From the NCBI GenBank assembly GCA_035509415.1, contig DATJLQ010000024.1:1-63060 (forward strand): DNA of 63,060 nucleotides, given 5' to 3'. This document shows, in pieces, positions 33,007 to 41,954 of this stretch (within the stretch, counting starts at the first letter, position 1; each line of letters begins with the position of its first letter). Position numbers and translations under genes: made by a program. This DNA is from DATJLQ01 sp035509415 (GTDB taxonomy: Bacteria > Pseudomonadota > Alphaproteobacteria > JACZXZ01). The notes under the pieces are model-generated. The model did not search any database and was not told where the DNA came from. It saw only the letters and a program-made list of their open reading frames with translations.

Positions 33007-33774
33007 ATGAGCGCCCGAGACGGCCACCAAGACGAAACCGCCCAACCGTCCTCCGTCGAGCCCGCCGCCCCGCGCGCGACCCGTATGCGGCAATGGTTGG
33101 CGCTCGGCGCGTTGCTCGCGGGCCTGGCACTCTTCTTCGCCCTCGGCGGCGGCCATGTCGCGACCTTCGACTATCTGAGCCGCCACCGCGCGACGCTCAT
33201 CGCCGAGGTCGACAGGCACAAGGCGCTCGCGGCCCTCGTCTACATCCTCGCCTATGTCGCGCTCGCGGCCTGCTCGATTCCGGGAGCGCTCGCGATGACG
33301 CTCTTCGGCGGCTTCCTGTTCGGCCCCGCGCTCGGCACGGCCTGTGCCGCGATCGGCGCGACGATCGGGGCGACGATCCTCTTCCTCGTCGCGCGCTCGA
33401 CGCTCGGCGCAACGCTCCGCTCGCGCGCGGGGCCGTGGCTCGCGCGCATGCGCCGCGGCTTCCAGGCGAACGCCGCGAGCTACCTTCTCGTGCTGCGCCT
33501 CGTCCCGCTGTTCCCGTTCTGGCTCGTGAACCTGGTGCCGGCCTGCCTTGGGATGGATGCGCGCGCGTTCGCGCTCGCGACCTTCTTCGGCATCTTGCCC
33601 GCGACCGCGGTCTACGCGTTCCTCGGCGCGGGCCTCGGCCAGGTGCTGGATGCGGGCCGCGCGCCCGCCTTCGATGCGATTCTCGAGCCGCGAATTCTGC
33701 TTCCGCTCCTGGGCCTCGCGATTCTCGCCCTTGTCCCGGTCGTGTATAAGGGGCTCAAGGTGCGAAGGCGCTGA
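33007..33774 (+). CDS. TVP38/TMEM64 (VTT/DedA-like) membrane protein
   Basis: 255 residues with about five or six membrane segments. The VTT domain is recognised by ACSIPGALAMTLFGGFLFGPALGTACAAIGATIGATILFLVAR and the following LRLVPLFPFWLVNLVPACLGM with its re-entrant-loop prolines. TVP38 proteins are thought to move or scramble lipids or to act in membrane homeostasis. It is followed after 30 bases by a flavoprotein disulfide-reductase homologue; this pairing, sometimes as one fused polypeptide, recurs across bacteria and implies a joint role. Confidence 0.92.
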   Translation: MSARDGHQDETAQPSSVEPAAPRATRMRQWLALGALLAGLALFFALGGGHVATFDYLSRHRATLIAEVDRHKALAALVYILAYVALAACSIPGALAMTLFGGFLFGPALGTACAAIGATIGATILFLVARSTLGATLRSRAGPWLARMRRGFQANAASYLLVLRLVPLFPFWLVNLVPACLGMDARAFALATFFGILPATAVYAFLGAGLGQVLDAGRAPAFDAILEPRILLPLLGLAILALVPVVYKGLKVRRR

Positions 33775-33804
33775 TCTCGCTCGAATGCGCGTGGATTGAG
33801 CTTC

Positions 33805-35229
33805 ATGACGGAGACGATCGAGACCGACATTTGCGTGGTCGGCGCGGGCGCCGGCGGGCTCGTGGTCGCGGCGGCGGCGGCCTTGCTCGAGGTGCCCGTG
33901 GTGCTGGTTGAGCGCGGCAGGATGGGCGGCGACTGCTTGAATTACGGCTGCGTGCCGTCGAAATCGATGATCGCCGCGGCACGCGTCGCTTCCCTCGCGC
34001 GCGAGGGCGCTGCCTTCGGGGTCGCGCTCGGCGAGCCCGCGATCGATTACGCGCGCGTCCACGACCATATCCAAGAAGTCATCGCCGCGATCGCCCCCCA
34101 GGACAGCGAGGCGCGCTTCACCGGCCTCGGCGTCGAGGTGATCCGCGCGGAGGCGCGCTTCGTCGCCCCCGACGCGCTCGAGGCCGGGGGCTCGCGCATC
34201 CGCGCGCGCCGCTTCGTAATCGCGACCGGCTCGTCGCCCGCGATCCCGCCCATCGACGGGCTCGCGAGCGTTCCTTACCTGACTAACGAGACGATCTTCG
34301 ATCTCGCTCTGCGCCCCACGCATCTGATAATCGTCGGCGGCGGTGCCGTGGGCGTCGAGCTCGCCCAGGCCCAACGCCGCCTGGGGGCGCGCGTGACCCT
34401 CGTCGAGATGGCCGAGATTCTCGCACGCGAGGACGGGGAGGCGGTCGATGCGGTGCGCGCCGCCTTGAGGCGCGACGGGGTCGAGCTTCACGAGCGCGCG
34501 AGCGTGCTCGAGGTCGAGCGCGCGGGTGCGGGCGTCGCGCTCACGATCGCGGCCGACGGCGCGCAGCAACGCCTCGAGGGCTCCCATCTCCTCTTGGCCG
34601 CGGGCCGCAAGCCGAACCTCGAGCGCCTCGGCCTGGAGGCCGCGGGCGTCGCCTACAATGCGCGCGGGATTTCGGTCGACCGGCGCCTCCGCACCTCGAA
34701 CAAGCGCATCTTCGCGATCGGCGACGCGACGGGTGGCGCGATGCTCACCCACGTCTCGGCCTACCATGCGGGCATCGTGGTGCGGAACGCGCTCTTCCGC
34801 TGGCCCGCCAAGGTCGACAGGCGCGCCATCCCGCGCGTCGTCTATAGCGACCCCGAGCTCGCCACGGTCGGCCTCGACGAGGATGGGGCGCGCGAGGCGG
34901 CGGGCCGGATCCGCATCCTGCGTTGGAGCTTCGCCGAGAACAACCGCGCCCAGGCCGAGCGCGCGACCCAAGGCTTCGTCAAGGCGATCGTGAGCGCGCG
35001 CGGACGCATCCTGGGTGCGACCATCGTCGGGCGCAACGCGGGCGAGCTGATCCTCCCCTGGACCCTCGCGATCGCGCGCGGGCTCAAGATCGGCGCCCTC
35101 GCGACCCTGGTCGCCCCCTATCCGACGCTCAGCGAGGCAAGCAAGAGCGCCGCCGCGAGCTTCTTCACAAGCACCCTCTTCGGCCCGCGCACGAAGCGCC
35201 TCGTGCGCCTCCTGCGCCGCCTCGGCTGA
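33805..35229 (+). CDS. FAD-dependent pyridine nucleotide-disulfide oxidoreductase (mercuric reductase/Lpd-like)
   Basis: 474 residues. FAD dinucleotide motif CVVGAGAGGLVVAAAAALL, redox pair Cys44/Cys49 in GGDCLNYGCVPSK, NAD(P)H motif LIIVGGGAVGVELAQAQRRLG, the second FAD motif IFAIGDATGGAMLTH and a C-terminal dimerisation domain. In dihydrolipoamide dehydrogenase the C-terminal HPT..E supplies a catalytic histidine; here the site reads APYPTLSEA with Tyr439 instead, so it is unlikely to be a genuine Lpd. No lipoyl partners and no mer genes are nearby. The start is the ATG at 33805 rather than a TTG 9 bases earlier. Confidence 0.9.
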   Translation: MTETIETDICVVGAGAGGLVVAAAAALLEVPVVLVERGRMGGDCLNYGCVPSKSMIAAARVASLAREGAAFGVALGEPAIDYARVHDHIQEVIAAIAPQDSEARFTGLGVEVIRAEARFVAPDALEAGGSRIRARRFVIATGSSPAIPPIDGLASVPYLTNETIFDLALRPTHLIIVGGGAVGVELAQAQRRLGARVTLVEMAEILAREDGEAVDAVRAALRRDGVELHERASVLEVERAGAGVALTIAADGAQQRLEGSHLLLAAGRKPNLERLGLEAAGVAYNARGISVDRRLRTSNKRIFAIGDATGGAMLTHVSAYHAGIVVRNALFRWPAKVDRRAIPRVVYSDPELATVGLDEDGAREAAGRIRILRWSFAENNRAQAERATQGFVKAIVSARGRILGATIVGRNAGELILPWTLAIARGLKIGALATLVAPYPTLSEASKSAAASFFTSTLFGPRTKRLVRLLRRLG

Positions 35230-35332
35230 AGGCCGGCCCGCGCGCCCGGCCCGGCGCGCCCGCTCTCAAATGCCCGGCCCGGCGCACGGCGGCGGGTTCC
35301 GCGCGCCACCGTATCCGCTATACTGACGCCCC

Positions 35333-36742
35333 ATGTCGGACGCGAAGCACGAGCGACGCGCGCTGCGCCACAGCCTGTCGGCCAAGCTCCTGTGGCTCAC
35401 CATCCTGTTCGTGATGGTGGCCGAGGTGCTGATCTTCGCGCCGTCGATCGCGCGTTTCCGCCTCGACTACATCATGGACAAGATCAGCGACGCGCACATC
35501 GCCGCCCTCGCCCTCGAGGCGACGCCGACCCACATGCTGAGCCCGCAGCTCGAGATGCAGCTCCTCCAATACGTCGACGCCTATTCGGTGGTGCTCGACG
35601 TGCACGGCCTCGAGCGCCGGCTCATGATGAACCGCGACATGCCGCCCGCGGTCGACGCCAACTTCGATTTGCGCAAGGAAGGCTTCATGGATTTGGTCGG
35701 CGACGCGTTCATGACGCTGATCCAGCCCGACAACCGCGTCATCCGCATCGTCGGCCCGTCGCCCAAGGACCCCGGCATCCTGGTCGAGATCGTGATCGAC
35801 GAGGGGCCGATGCGGCGCGCGATGTACAGCTTCGCGTGGAACATCCTGAGCGTCTCGATCGTGATCTCGCTGTTCACTGCGGGGCTCGTGTACCTCTCGC
35901 TCCAGATGATGCTGGTGCGCCCGCTGCGCCGCATCACCGAGAGCATGGAGCGCTTCCGCCTCGACCCGGAGGATGCGACCGGCGCCATGCCGGCGAGCGA
36001 CCGGCGCGACGAGATCGGCATCGCCCAGCGCGAGCTCGCCCAGATGCAGACCGAGCTGCGCGCGGCCCTCCATCAGAAGACGCGGCTCGCCGCCCTCGGC
36101 AGCGCCGTCACCAAGATCGCGCACGATCTGCGGAACATCCTCGCGACGGCGCTCCTGGTGTCGGACCGGCTCAGCTCGAGCGAGGACCCGACCGTGAAGC
36201 GCGTCACGCCCACGCTCCTCGCCTCGATCGACCGCGCGATCAAGCTCTGCGTCTCGACGCTGCGCTTCGCGAAGGACGACACCGAGACGCCGCGCGTCAA
36301 GCGCTTCGCGTTGCGCGAGCTGGTGGAGGACGCGGGTGCGGCACTTTCGCCCCAGGCGCCCGCGGAGTCGCTTTGGGTCAACGAGGTCTCGGCGCAGCTC
36401 GCCCTCGACGCCGACCGCGACCAGCTGTTCCGCGTGCTGGTCAATCTCGGCCGCAACGCATTCGAGGCGCGCGCGACGCGCGTCCAAGTGAGCGCGCAGC
36501 TGGTCGACGGCCGGGTCGAGGTCGCGGTCGAGGACAACGGCCAAGGCATTCCGGCGGCGGCGCGCCAGCATCTGTTCCAGCCCTTCGGCGGCACGGCGAA
36601 GCCGGGCGGCACGGGGCTCGGGCTCGCGATCGCGCGCGACCTGCTGCGCGCCCATGGTGGGGACATCGCCCTCGTCGAAAGCCGGCCCGGGGCGACGCGT
36701 TTCGTCCTGGTGCTCCCCATGCGCCGCGCGGCGGCCGCGTGA
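35333..36742 (+). CDS. Membrane sensor histidine kinase (orphan)
   Basis: 469 residues. Transmembrane helix 1 (LLWLTILFVMVAEVLIFAPSI), a periplasmic region of about 130 residues, helix 2 (ILSVSIVISLFTAGLVYLSLQ), a HAMP domain (MLVRPLRRITESMERFR ... DEIGIAQRELAQMQ), phospho-acceptor His264 in KIAHDLRNILATA, N-box NLGRNAFEA, G1 EDNGQGIP and G2 GGTGLGLAIARDLL. The H-box lacks the usual Pro after the RN, placing it with HisKA_4-like or NtrB-like variants. No response regulator is adjacent; dapD follows 78 bases later. Confidence 0.9.
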   Translation: MSDAKHERRALRHSLSAKLLWLTILFVMVAEVLIFAPSIARFRLDYIMDKISDAHIAALALEATPTHMLSPQLEMQLLQYVDAYSVVLDVHGLERRLMMNRDMPPAVDANFDLRKEGFMDLVGDAFMTLIQPDNRVIRIVGPSPKDPGILVEIVIDEGPMRRAMYSFAWNILSVSIVISLFTAGLVYLSLQMMLVRPLRRITESMERFRLDPEDATGAMPASDRRDEIGIAQRELAQMQTELRAALHQKTRLAALGSAVTKIAHDLRNILATALLVSDRLSSSEDPTVKRVTPTLLASIDRAIKLCVSTLRFAKDDTETPRVKRFALRELVEDAGAALSPQAPAESLWVNEVSAQLALDADRDQLFRVLVNLGRNAFEARATRVQVSAQLVDGRVEVAVEDNGQGIPAAARQHLFQPFGGTAKPGGTGLGLAIARDLLRAHGGDIALVESRPGATRFVLVLPMRRAAAA

Positions 36743-36820
36743 AGCCGCCCCAAGGTTGACACGTCCCCGGCCCTGTCCCATTGTGCCGCGCGACCGGCCC
36801 GAACCCTCGATCCCGACGTC

Positions 36821-37678
36821 ATGGACAGCGCCCAACTCGAATCCGCGATCGACGCCGCCTGGAATGCGCGCGACACGCTCTCGCCCGCGACCGAGGGCGA
36901 GGTGCGCGATGCGGTCGAGGAAGCGCTCGCGGCACTCGACCGCGGTGCCCTCAGGGTCGCCGAGAAATCGGGCGGCCAATGGCGCGTCAACCAGTGGCTC
37001 AAGAAGGCGGTGCTGCTCTCGTTCCGCTTGAACGACATGGCGACGATCCCGGGCGGCCCGGGCGATCCCGCGCGCGGCGGCGCAGCGTGGTTCGACAAGG
37101 TGCGCTCGAAATTCGAGGGCTGGGACGACAAGCGCTTCCGTGCCGCCGGCTTCCGCGCGGTGCCGAACGCGATCGTGCGCCACTCGGCCTACATCGCGCC
37201 CGGCGTGATCCTGATGCCGTCCTTCGTCAATCTCGGCGCCTATGTCGATTCGGGCACCATGGTCGACACTTGGGCGACGGTCGGCTCCTGCGCCCAGATC
37301 GGGAAGCGCTGCCATCTCTCGGGCGGGGTCGGCATCGGCGGCGTGCTCGAGCCCTTGCAGGCGGGGCCGGTCATCGTCGAGGACGATTGCTTCATCGGCG
37401 CGCGTAGCGAGGTCGCCGAGGGGGTCGTGGTCGAAACGGGTGCCGTGCTCTCGATGGGCTGCTACATCGGCGCCTCGACGCCGATCGTCGACCGCGCGAC
37501 GGGCGAGATCTCGGTCGGCCGGGTCCCGGCCTATTCGGTCGTGATCCCGGGAACGCTGCCCGGGAAGCCGCTCGCGAGCGGAGCGCCCGGACCGGGCCTC
37601 TATTGCTGCGTGATCGTGAAGCGGGTCGATGCGGGCACGCGCGCCAAGACCTCGATCAACGAGCTGTTGCGCACGTGA
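36821..37678 (+). CDS. dapD: 2,3,4,5-tetrahydropyridine-2,6-dicarboxylate N-succinyltransferase
   Basis: 285 residues. Uses succinyl-CoA to acylate tetrahydrodipicolinate in lysine/diaminopimelate synthesis. The left-handed beta-helix hexapeptides are plain (PGVILMPSFVNLGAYVDSGTMVDTWATVGSCAQIGKRCHLSGGVGIGGVLEP), and the VEDDCFIGARSEVAEGV stretch is family-specific. Its TGA overlaps the GTG of dapE (GTGA), so the two are coupled. Confidence 0.97.
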   Translation: MDSAQLESAIDAAWNARDTLSPATEGEVRDAVEEALAALDRGALRVAEKSGGQWRVNQWLKKAVLLSFRLNDMATIPGGPGDPARGGAAWFDKVRSKFEGWDDKRFRAAGFRAVPNAIVRHSAYIAPGVILMPSFVNLGAYVDSGTMVDTWATVGSCAQIGKRCHLSGGVGIGGVLEPLQAGPVIVEDDCFIGARSEVAEGVVVETGAVLSMGCYIGASTPIVDRATGEISVGRVPAYSVVIPGTLPGKPLASGAPGPGLYCCVIVKRVDAGTRAKTSINELLRT

Positions 37679-38859
37679 GCGCCAACCCCACCCCGCCGGC
37701 CTCGAACAGCGCGGTCGACCCGGTCGAGCTCGCGCGCGCGCTCATCCGCTGCCCGAGCGTGACCCCGGCCGAGGGCGGAGCGCTGGCACTCCTCGAAGCG
37801 CGCCTCGCGGCGCTCGGCTTCGCGTGCCATCGTCTCAAGTTCAGCGCACCGGGCACGCCCGACGTCGAGAATCTGTACGCGCGCCTCGGCAGCGGCAAGC
37901 CCAACTTCTGCTTCGCGGGCCATACCGACGTTGTCCCGGTGGGCGACACGAAAGGTTGGACGCGCGATCCCTTCGGCGCCGACATCGTCGACGGCATGCT
38001 TTACGGCCGCGGGGCTGCCGACATGAAGGGCGCGGTCGCGGCCTTCGTCGCGGCGGCGAGCCGCTTTATCGCCGCGCGCGGCCCTTCGTTCGGCGGCTCG
38101 ATCAGCCTTCTCATCACCGGCGACGAGGAAGGCCCGTCGATCAACGGCACGCGGAAAGTGCTCGAATGGCTCAAGGCGCGCGGCGAGACGCTCGAGGCCT
38201 GTCTCGTGGGCGAGCCCACCAATCCGACCCAGCTCGGCGAGGCGGTCAAGATCGGGCGGCGCGGCAATTTCTACGCGACGCTGACCGCGCTCGGGACCCA
38301 GGGCCACACCGCCTATCCCCATTTTGCGGACAATGCGGCGCACCGCATCGTGCGCATGCTCGCCGCCATGCTCGCCGAGCCACTCGATCAAGGCAGCGAG
38401 CATTTCGAGCCCTCGACCCTCCAGGTCGCGACCATCGACGTGGGCAATTCCGCCGGCAACATCGTGCCCGGGCGCGCGAGCGCACGCCTCAACATCCGCT
38501 TCAACGACCGCCATACGCCCCAGAGCCTCGAGGCCTGGCTGCGCCGCCATTGCGACGCGGTGGGCGGCAAATACGAGCTCGCGGTCGAGCTTTCGGGTCC
38601 GGTGTTCTTGACGCCGCCCGGGAAGCTGAGCGCGCTCATCGCGTCGGCGGTCGAACGCCATACCGGCCTGAAGCCGACCCTCGGCACCGCCGGCGGCACG
38701 TCCGATGCGCGCTTCATCAAGGATTACTGCCCGGTCGCGGAGTTCGGCCTCGTCGGCCAGACCATGCACAAGGTGGACGAGCGCGTGCCGGTCGCCGATC
38801 TCGAGCGCCTGGCCGCGATCTACCGGACCGTCCTCGAGGGATTCTTCGCGGGCTCGTGA
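37675..38859 (+). CDS. dapE: Succinyl-diaminopimelate desuccinylase
   Basis: 394 residues from the overlapping GTG at 37675. An M20 metallohydrolase that removes succinate from N-succinyl-LL-diaminopimelate. Metal ligands in CFAGHTDVVPVGD, RGAADMKGAVAAF (bridging Asp), TGDEEGPSINGT (catalytic Glu pair) and LVGEPT, then the FIKDYCPVAEFGLVGQTMHKVDE C-terminal ligand region. The dimerisation domain GRRGNFYATLTALGTQGHTAYPH is intact. Together with dapD it gives two of the succinylase-branch enzymes; argD may supply the aminotransferase. Confidence 0.96.
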   Translation: MSANPTPPASNSAVDPVELARALIRCPSVTPAEGGALALLEARLAALGFACHRLKFSAPGTPDVENLYARLGSGKPNFCFAGHTDVVPVGDTKGWTRDPFGADIVDGMLYGRGAADMKGAVAAFVAAASRFIAARGPSFGGSISLLITGDEEGPSINGTRKVLEWLKARGETLEACLVGEPTNPTQLGEAVKIGRRGNFYATLTALGTQGHTAYPHFADNAAHRIVRMLAAMLAEPLDQGSEHFEPSTLQVATIDVGNSAGNIVPGRASARLNIRFNDRHTPQSLEAWLRRHCDAVGGKYELAVELSGPVFLTPPGKLSALIASAVERHTGLKPTLGTAGGTSDARFIKDYCPVAEFGLVGQTMHKVDERVPVADLERLAAIYRTVLEGFFAGS

Positions 38860-38917
38860 GCGGCGGGTCGGGCGGCGGCGGGGCACAAGCGACCAAGGGA
38901 CGAAGGGCGGCCGGTTC

Positions 38918-39490
38918 ATGATCTCCGCGCGCGAGATGATTTCGTCCCTCTACGGCGCCTATCTCCTCTGCCGCTTCGACCGGCGCGGGCTGTTCTATTT
39001 CAACGCGAGCCATGCCGGCTTCTGGCGCTCGTTCTACTCGGCGCTCCTGGTGGCGCCGCTTCATTTCGCCTTGACCTACCTCGCCCTCGAGGACCAGCCG
39101 ATCACGGCCGACGCCGCGACCGTGGTCGCGATCGAGGTGCTCGCCTACGTGATCCTCGTCTTTGCCTACCCGCTCGCGATGCATTACGTGGCGCGCCTGG
39201 TCGACCGCGACCGGCAATACGTCCCCTACATCGTCGCCTACAACTGGGCCGGCGTGCTGTTGAGCCTGCTGGCACTGCCGGCGGTGATCCTCGGCGATTT
39301 CGGCGCGGCGCACGCGCTCACGAGCGTGGTCGCGATCGCGGTCACGGTCGCGACGCTGGCGATCCTGTGGTTCGTCGCACGGGTCGCCCTCGAGGCGCCG
39401 GTCATGACCGCGGTCGCGGTCGTGATCCTCGACGTGGTGATCGAGATCCTGGTGCGCAGCGCGGTCGAGACGCGCCTCGGCATCGGCTGA
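38918..39490 (+). CDS. Hypothetical integral membrane protein after dapE
   Basis: 190 residues with about five predicted helices (for example SALLVAPLHFALTYLAL, VVAIEVLAYVILVFAYPLAMHYV, YIVAYNWAGVLLSLLALPAVI, LTSVVAIAVTVATLAILWFVARVAL, MTAVAVVILDVVIEILV). Similar short membrane proteins commonly sit beside dapE in Rhodospirillales-like genomes, but no function is established and I assign none. It starts 58 bases after dapE, and converges on truA with four bases between the genes. Confidence 0.75.
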   Translation: MISAREMISSLYGAYLLCRFDRRGLFYFNASHAGFWRSFYSALLVAPLHFALTYLALEDQPITADAATVVAIEVLAYVILVFAYPLAMHYVARLVDRDRQYVPYIVAYNWAGVLLSLLALPAVILGDFGAAHALTSVVAIAVTVATLAILWFVARVALEAPVMTAVAVVILDVVIEILVRSAVETRLGIG

Positions 39491-39494
39491 CGCG

Positions 39495-40232
39495 TCAGTA
39501 GAGCACCTCGACCAGGTAGAGCCCGTCGGGGGGTGCGGTCGGACCGGCCACGCGCCGGTCGCGCGCCTCGAGCGCGCGCTTCACGTCTTCGGCGCTCCAT
39601 TTCCCCTCGCCCACCAGCTTGAGCGTGCCCATGATGTTGCGCACCTGGTGATGGAGGAAGGAGCGCGCGCGGAACTCGACCGCGATTTCGTCGCCCGCGC
39701 GCGCGAAGGAAATCGAATCGAGCGTCTTCACCGGCGACGGCGCCTGGCACTCGGCCGCGCGGAAGCTCGAGAAATCGTGGCGGCCGATGAGGTGCGCGGC
39801 CCCCGCCTCCATCGCCGCGACGTCGAGCGGGACCTGGACCAGCCAGGCGCGGCCGCGCTCGAGCGCCAAGGGCGCGCGCCGGTTCACCACACGATAGCGG
39901 TAGACGCGGCCGCGCGCGGAAAAACGCGCGTGGAAATCCTCGGCGACCGGCTCGGCCGAGAGCACCGCGATCGGATTCGGCTTCAAATGGAAGTTGATCG
40001 CGTCGCGGATCGTCTCGAGCTCGCGCGGCCGCTCGAGATCGATATGCACGACCTGGCCCAGGGCATGCACGCCCGCGTCGGTGCGCCCGGCGGCGGCGCA
40101 TTGGACGCGCGCGCCGCAAAAACGCTCGATGGCGCCCTCGAGACTCTCCTGGATCGAGACGCCGTTCGCCTGCCGCTGCCAGCCGACGAAGCCCGCGCCG
40201 TCATATTCGATCGTGAGCTTGTAGCGCGCCAT
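39495..40232 (-). CDS. truA: tRNA pseudouridine(38-40) synthase
   Basis: 245 residues. Catalytic aspartate in AAGRTDAGVHALGQVVH; start MARYKLTIEYDGAGFVGWQRQ is the canonical TruA opening. VRNIMGTLKLVGEGK and the SFLHHQ motif are in place. Modifies the anticodon stem-loop of many tRNAs. It lies downstream of fmt and def on the same strand, with a 108-base gap to fmt. Confidence 0.97.
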   Translation of the reverse strand: MARYKLTIEYDGAGFVGWQRQANGVSIQESLEGAIERFCGARVQCAAAGRTDAGVHALGQVVHIDLERPRELETIRDAINFHLKPNPIAVLSAEPVAEDFHARFSARGRVYRYRVVNRRAPLALERGRAWLVQVPLDVAAMEAGAAHLIGRHDFSSFRAAECQAPSPVKTLDSISFARAGDEIAVEFRARSFLHHQVRNIMGTLKLVGEGKWSAEDVKRALEARDRRVAGPTAPPDGLYLVEVLY

Positions 40233-40340
40233 GGCGCCATTCTAGAGCATGATCCGGTGAGATGGAGTCGGATCGTGCCCCGGATTGTCGGATCGACGCA
40301 TTTCCCGCGCCGAGCCGGTCTCCGCTTCGGCGAAAATGCC

Positions 40341-41270
40341 TCAGGCGAGGATCGTGCCGGCCGCGACCGGCCGGCCGCGGAGGAACGAGTCCGCATCCAT
40401 CGGCTTCCCGCCCGCGCGTTGGACGCGCAGCAAGCGCAAGGCGCCGGTGCCGCAGGCGATCGCGAGGCGCGCGTCGAGCGCCGTTCCCGGCGCCGCGGCC
40501 TTCATGCCCGCGACCGGCTCCGAGTTGAGGACGCGTAGGCGCTCGCCCCCAAGCTCGAACCAGGCGCCCGGCGCGGGGGCGAAGGCGCGCACGCGGCGCG
40601 CGAGCGAGTCGGCCGGCTCGGACCAGTCGAGGCGCGTCTCGGCCTTGTCGATCTTGGAGGCGTAGGTGACGCCCGTTTGGGGCTGCGGCGTCGCCTCGAG
40701 CGTCCCCGCCTCGAGCCCGTCGAGGGAGGCGAGGACGAGCTTCGCGCCCAGGGCCGCGAGCACGTCATGCAACGCGCCCGAATCCATCTCGCGCGCGATC
40801 GGGATTTTTTCCTGAAGCAGGATGGCGCCGGTATCGAGCCCTTCGTCCATCTCCATGATGGTGACGCCGCTCTCCGGATCGCCCGCGAGGATCGCGCGCT
40901 GGATGGGGGCGGCACCGCGCCAGCGCGGTAGGAGCGAGGCGTGGATGTTGAGGCAGCCGAGCCGCGGCGCCTCGAGGATCGGCCGCGGCAGGATCAGGCC
41001 ATAGGCGACCACGATCGCGGCGTCGAGATCGAGCCCGGCGAAATAGGCCTGCTCGCGCGGGTCCTTGAGGGTCGAGGGGGTGCGGACCGGAATCCCCGCG
41101 CGCTCGGCAAAGACGTGGACCGGCGAGCGTTGCGGCAATTGCCCGCGCCCGGCCGGGCGCGGGGCGCGCGTATAGACCACGTCGAGCGCATGGCCGGCCG
41201 CGACCAGCGCTTCCAACGCCACCAACGCGAAATCGGGCGTTCCCATGAAGGCGAGCTGGAGGCGGCTCAC
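40341..41270 (-). CDS. fmt: Methionyl-tRNA formyltransferase
   Basis: 309 residues. Uses 10-formyl-tetrahydrofolate to formylate initiator Met-tRNA. N-terminal formyltransferase domain with LRVGCLNIHASLLPRWRGAAPIQRAI-type motif (seen as NIHASLLPRWRGAAPIQ) and the catalytic Asn/His/Asp set, followed by the C-terminal tRNA-binding OB-like domain (TYASKIDKAETRLDW onward). It follows def by 22 bases; the pair adds and removes the N-formyl group. Confidence 0.97.
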   Translation of the reverse strand: MSRLQLAFMGTPDFALVALEALVAAGHALDVVYTRAPRPAGRGQLPQRSPVHVFAERAGIPVRTPSTLKDPREQAYFAGLDLDAAIVVAYGLILPRPILEAPRLGCLNIHASLLPRWRGAAPIQRAILAGDPESGVTIMEMDEGLDTGAILLQEKIPIAREMDSGALHDVLAALGAKLVLASLDGLEAGTLEATPQPQTGVTYASKIDKAETRLDWSEPADSLARRVRAFAPAPGAWFELGGERLRVLNSEPVAGMKAAAPGTALDARLAIACGTGALRLLRVQRAGGKPMDADSFLRGRPVAAGTILA

Positions 41271-41292
41271 GATTTTCCTGCCGCGCTGCGGC

Positions 41293-41817
41293 TCACGCTG
41301 GGACGGTCTCTTTGAGCTTCTTCGCCTTCTGGAGCTTGCGCAAGATGATCCCGCGCTTCAGGGCCGAGAGATGGTCGACGAAGAGCGTGCCCTCGAGATG
41401 GTCGATCTCGTGCTGGATGCAGGTCGCGAGCAGCCCCTCCGCCTCGATCTCGCGCAATTCGTCGTCGCGGTCGAGGAAGCGCACGCGGCAACGCACCGGC
41501 CGCTCGACCGGCGCATATTGGTCGGGCAGCGACAAGCACCCTTCCTCGAAGCTCCCGCGCTCGTCCGAGGTCCAGAGGATTTCGGGATTGGCGAGGCAGA
41601 GTGGGGCGGGCGTCTCGCCCTCGCGCGCGACGTCGAGCACGAGCACGCGCTTCGTCACCCCCACCTGGGGGGCAGCGAGCCCGATGCCGGGGGCGGCATA
41701 CATGGTCTCGAGCATGTCGTCCATGAGGCGGCGGATTTCGGCGTCGACGCGCGCGACCGGCTTCGAGCGCAGCTTGAGGCGCGGGTCGGGCGCAGTGATG
41801 ATCGGCAGCACGGCCAT
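41293..41817 (-). CDS. def: Peptide deformylase
   Basis: 174 residues. Removes the formyl group from nascent proteins; Fe(II)/Zn enzyme. Motif 1 GIGLAAPQVG (44-53), motif 2 EGCLSLP with metal ligand Cys94, motif 3 QHEIDHLEG with ligands His136 and His140 and catalytic Glu. First gene of def-fmt-truA, divergent from rmuC across 137 bases. Confidence 0.97.
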   Translation of the reverse strand: MAVLPIITAPDPRLKLRSKPVARVDAEIRRLMDDMLETMYAAPGIGLAAPQVGVTKRVLVLDVAREGETPAPLCLANPEILWTSDERGSFEEGCLSLPDQYAPVERPVRCRVRFLDRDDELREIEAEGLLATCIQHEIDHLEGTLFVDHLSALKRGIILRKLQKAKKLKETVPA

Positions 41818-41954
41818 GGCGGTTTGATCTTTGGAACGGTTCCAATCCGTCCCGACTTAGGTATTTCTTTGCGCCCCGCGCGTCAAGCGTGTCCCGGACG
41901 AAACGCCCTTCGAGGTGCGCCAAGCGGCGCGCGGCCGTGATAAGCTCCAGCGCC

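Noticed and set aside
33805..35229. Dihydrolipoamide dehydrogenase or mercuric reductase as a firm call
   Set aside because: The catalytic His is a Tyr, lipoyl complex genes and mer genes are missing; kept at family level.
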